DNA of 13,996 nt from JARLFX01 sp036404255 (GTDB lineage: Bacteria > Acidobacteriota > Terriglobia > Terriglobales > Acidobacteriaceae): positions 1 through 13,996 of the forward strand of contig DASWOP010000046.1 of assembly GCA_036404255.1 (NCBI GenBank). Direction: 5' to 3'. How positions within the stretch are numbered: position 1 is the first letter of the stretch; each line of letters starts with the position of its first letter. The notes under the pieces are model-generated. The model saw only the letters and a program-made list of their open reading frames with translations. It ran no database searches and was not told the origin of the DNA. Shown in pieces: positions 11,828 to 13,996 of the stretch. The position numbers were made by a program, and so were the translations under genes.

Positions 11828-12451
11828 ATGACTGCCATCCAATCTCCAGTAACGGAAGAGATCCACCCCGATGTAGCACTGGTGGCGCGAGCGAAGACCG
11901 GCGACGAAGCCGCCTTCGAACAGCTTATTCGCCAGTACGATCGGCAGATCTTTCGTATTGCGCGGCACATTACGCAGAACAAGGAAGATGCCGAGGACAT
12001 TGTCCAAGACACCTTTCTTAAGGCGTATCAGAAGCTTGAGCAGTTCCAGGGGAACTCAAAGTTTTATACGTGGCTGGTTCGCATCGCGGTCAATGAAAGC
12101 CTGATGCGGCTGCGCAAGCGTAGAAATAGCAAGACCGTCTCGATGGATGAAGACGTGCAGACGGAAGACGGTTCGGTGCCACGGGATTTTGCCGATTGGA
12201 CCCCGAACCCGGAACAGCAGTACGGTCAGGGCGAACTTGGCGATATCCTGCGCAAGACGATTCAGGGTCTACCGCCGGGATTTCGCAGCGTATTTACTCT
12301 ACGCGACGTCGAGAATCTTTCGACGGAAGAGACCGCAGAGGCATTAGGATTGAGCGTTCCAGCCGTCAAATCGAGGCTGTTGCGTGCGCGGCTACAGTTG
12401 CGGGAGCGGCTTAGCCGCTATATGAAAGTCAAGGAAGAGGGAGCGAAGTGA
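11828..12451 (+). CDS. ECF-type RNA polymerase sigma factor (RpoE-like)
   Basis: Directs RNA polymerase to stress or envelope promoters when released from its anti-sigma factor; cytoplasmic. The 207-residue product has sigma region 2 (about residues 17-100), with 'YDRQIFRIARHI' and the core-binding block 'DAEDIVQDTFLKAYQKL' (54-70), followed by 'FYTWLVRIAVNESLMRLRKRR'. An acidic linker (106-135) leads to region 4 (about 138-197), with 'LPPGFRSVFTLRDVENLSTEETAEALG' helices and the recognition helix 'LSVPAVKSRLLRARLQLRE'. This is the classic RpoE-like ECF type. The ATG at 11828 lacks a Shine-Dalgarno sequence but no better start exists. Its stop overlaps the next gene's GTG (GTGA), so the two are translationally coupled. 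Confidence 0.95.
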   Translation: MTAIQSPVTEEIHPDVALVARAKTGDEAAFEQLIRQYDRQIFRIARHITQNKEDAEDIVQDTFLKAYQKLEQFQGNSKFYTWLVRIAVNESLMRLRKRRNSKTVSMDEDVQTEDGSVPRDFADWTPNPEQQYGQGELGDILRKTIQGLPPGFRSVFTLRDVENLSTEETAEALGLSVPAVKSRLLRARLQLRERLSRYMKVKEEGAK

Positions 12452-12696
12452 CCTGCACTGAGTTTCTGGCGAAGATGACCGATTACTTCGACGGCACCGT
12501 CGACGCAAAGCTGCTTGAAGAGGTTCGCACCCATCTATGCGAATGCAGCCACTGCGAAGTCGTAGTCAATACGACCCAGCAGACCATCCAGGTCTATCGC
12601 GATCATCAGATCTACGAGTATGAGATGCCGGAGACATTGCGCGACCGCATTCGCACCGCCATCATGGCGAAGTGCCGCGGCAAACGCTGCAAGTAA
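12448..12696 (+). CDS. Soluble zinc-type (ZAS/zf-HC2) anti-sigma factor
   Basis: Probably holds the upstream ECF sigma factor inactive. The 82-residue product starts at GTG 12448, overlapping the sigma stop by 4 nt, with a GAGGGAG-like site upstream. It contains the H-x3-C-x2-C zinc motif in 'RTHLCECSHC' (H29, C33, C36), with an extra C31 and C3, which is the zinc anti-sigma signature. The C-terminal 'KCRGKRCK' adds two more cysteines. There is no membrane segment, so it is soluble. In soluble relatives such as RsrA the cluster senses thiol oxidation; that role here is inference. Size, motif and gene order make the anti-sigma call robust. Confidence 0.9.
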   Translation: MTCTEFLAKMTDYFDGTVDAKLLEEVRTHLCECSHCEVVVNTTQQTIQVYRDHQIYEYEMPETLRDRIRTAIMAKCRGKRCK

Positions 12697-12720
12697 AGCT
12701 GCCGGGGTCTTCCATCTCGC

Positions 12721-13353
12721 ATGAAACCTCAGCCCGGCAATCCCCCTCCCAAAAACATTGATCCCATCCTGACGCGAAAGCGCGGCTTCCTCCGCAATCC
12801 CGGCAGCATCCTGCTTACGCTCCTAGCCGTTGCCTTCGCAGCCTACGTCTTCGGTCGCCTGCCCCAGGCGGACACCGCCTATCAGTCTCTGTTGAATGCC
12901 ATCGACGGCCAGCGCTCCAACGCCCTCACCATCTGGCAGCTTGCGCCCTTTGTGGGCATCGGCATCACCATCCTGCTCATCGCAAGCTACATCCTGAAGC
13001 GGCTGAACCGGGCACGCAAAAGCGTCTCCAAACGCCTGTTGGTCTCAGGTCGCCTCAAAGTCACCGAGGCGCAATTTACCAGCCTCGCCGCGCAGCATTC
13101 CATCTCACTCAATGTCGCGCACCATGCTTACCATCGCTTGCAGCGAGATTACGGCCCAGAGATGCGCATCGAACTGACCGACGATCTACGCGGCGATCTG
13201 CATTGGAAAGACATTCGTGTTCTGAATGTGATGACGAATCTCACGATGCTCTGTAGCCGCCGTAAACACGTCCACGCCGATGCAGACGCCATCCACACCG
13301 TACTGGACCTTCTGCTCTACATCGAAAGCTGCCCGCCCCAGTCGCGAAGCTGA
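12721..13353 (+). CDS. Two-helix membrane protein of unknown function
   Basis: I do not recognise the family. The 210-residue product has a short Pro-rich N-terminus, two hydrophobic segments (about residues 29-47 and 74-92), and a soluble C-terminal part of about 115 residues. That part begins with a basic stretch ('RLNRARKSVSKRLL') and carries a helix-turn-helix-like segment 'KVTEAQFTSLAAQHSISLNVAHHAYHRL', but I cannot name the fold. By the positive-inside rule the C-terminal part is probably cytoplasmic. The ATG at 12721 is 24 nt after the anti-sigma stop with no clear ribosome-binding site. It is probably the third gene of the sigma operon, and may be a partner or target of that system. 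It converges on the M48 protease gene with 13 nt between stops. Confidence 0.72.
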   Translation: MKPQPGNPPPKNIDPILTRKRGFLRNPGSILLTLLAVAFAAYVFGRLPQADTAYQSLLNAIDGQRSNALTIWQLAPFVGIGITILLIASYILKRLNRARKSVSKRLLVSGRLKVTEAQFTSLAAQHSISLNVAHHAYHRLQRDYGPEMRIELTDDLRGDLHWKDIRVLNVMTNLTMLCSRRKHVHADADAIHTVLDLLLYIESCPPQSRS

Positions 13354-13366
13354 TTCGCCTCGCCCA

Positions 13367-13996
13367 CTAATCGCTGCGTGGATGCAGCGTGGGCCGGTCA
13401 CTTCCCTGGTCCGTCCCCTTGCTGCTACCGCTGCCACTGCCTGAATCGCTGGGCCCACCGGTACGCCGCAGCGTAGGAGCATTGCCGCCCTTGCCGTCCT
13501 TGGTCTTGCGCTTGTTCTCAATGCGCGCCAGCCGCGTCTTCACATCGTCAAACTCTGAAGTCGTCACTACATAATCCGGCCGCGCCGGTAAAATCGTGGC
13601 AATCTCATTTTCGATATTCACGATGCGGTCGCCTGTCGGCGGATGGTCTTGAAACGCCTTCGCCAGTGTTCCCGGCTTCTGCTTCTCCAGCGCCTCCAAC
13701 TTTTCGAACATGGTGATCATGCCCTGCGGATCGTACCCGGCCTTATACATATACTGCACGCCCAGATAATCCGCCTCCGCTTCAAAGGTCCGCGAAAACT
13801 GCAGAAATGTCAGTGGCACCGCAATCTGCTCCGCCTCGTACACACCATATCCCGTCCATCCGCCCAGAAAGATCATGGGCCCAATGGATGCAATCTGCAT
13901 GTAGTTCGCTCTGGTCATCTCGCGTGCGGCATGGTGCGCAATCACATGGCTGATCTCGTGTGCCATCACGCCCGCCAGCTCCGACTCGTCGTCCGC
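13367..13996 (-). CDS. M48-family zinc metalloprotease, C-terminal part (truncated by window edge)
   Basis: The gene continues beyond 13996, so its N-terminus is not seen. The zinc motif HExxH reads 'HEISHVIAHH' just inside the window. The third ligand lies in 'FEAEADYLGVQYMYKAGYDP', and 'HPPTGDRIVNIENEI' follows, as in BepA/YfgC- and YcaL-type proteases. These act in the periplasm or outer membrane on misfolded or outer-membrane proteins. After residue about 170 of this part the tail becomes Ser/Gly/Thr-rich ('SDSGSGSGSSKGTDQGSD') and probably disordered. There is no C-terminal TPR domain, unlike BepA. It converges on the two-helix protein gene. The frame is open upstream of the Met at 13969, so that Met is not the start. 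Confidence 0.93.
   Translation of the reverse strand, partial: ADDESELAGVMAHEISHVIAHHAAREMTRANYMQIASIGPMIFLGGWTGYGVYEAEQIAVPLTFLQFSRTFEAEADYLGVQYMYKAGYDPQGMITMFEKLEALEKQKPGTLAKAFQDHPPTGDRIVNIENEIATILPARPDYVVTTSEFDDVKTRLARIENKRKTKDGKGGNAPTLRRTGGPSDSGSGSGSSKGTDQGSDRPTLHPRSD

Noticed and set aside
1..13996. CRISPR array or insertion sequence with intact transposase
   Set aside because: No regularly spaced direct repeats and no intact transposase frame were seen on either strand.

Overview
The window looks like a chromosomal segment of an acidobacterium, most likely Terriglobia / subdivision 1. This is inferred from protein style, for example an integrase N-terminus of the 'LTVYTRH..KCPKRD' type, an Ala/Lys-rich lytic transglycosylase and moderately high GC. 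It is not proven by a marker gene. Most genes are housekeeping or envelope functions.

Layout. (1) 84-3042, minus strand: a probable three-gene run, thiD, then a secreted TPR protein, then a six-helix membrane protein. (2) 3229-5216, plus strand: an RlpA-like double-psi beta-barrel lipoprotein/transglycosylase relative, pyrF, and a small secreted His/Gly-rich RcnB-like protein, closed by a strong bidirectional terminator. (3) 5234-6187, minus strand: an arginine-deiminase/amidinotransferase-fold protein in which the two expected catalytic residues (His and Cys) read Ser and Ala. (4) 6371-7551, plus strand: pterin-4a-carbinolamine dehydratase, then a probable unannotated small RNA (about 6930-7046) made of two tandem 18-nt hairpins, a third hairpin and a strong terminator, then a one-domain EamA transporter. 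(5) 7658-8011: tmRNA (ssrA), followed about 100 nt later by a decayed tyrosine-integrase N-terminus and other debris, the usual scar of an element that used ssrA as its attachment site. (6) 8573-8868, minus strand: tRNA-Leu(UAA) interrupted by a 210-nt group I self-splicing intron of the cyanobacterial/plastid type. (7) 9091-11601, minus strand: a large soluble lytic murein transglycosylase, divergent from (8) an ECF sigma factor, its overlapping zinc-type anti-sigma factor and a two-helix protein of unknown function. (9) 13367-13996, minus strand: an M48 zinc protease that runs off the window edge.

The strongest unusual signal is the tRNA-Leu(UAA) intron. Both exons, the R and S core elements, P7 pairing and three GNRA-capped hairpins (P2, P6, P9) can be read directly, and the exons join into a normal 86-nt class II tRNA. 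The second is the tandem-hairpin RNA at 6930-7046, whose two copies differ by compensatory base pairs. The third is the apparent loss of catalytic residues in the amidinotransferase-fold protein. Cell-wall themes recur (RlpA-like protein, Slt, a periplasmic-type M48 protease, an ECF sigma/anti-sigma pair), but I see no sequence proof that they form one regulon.
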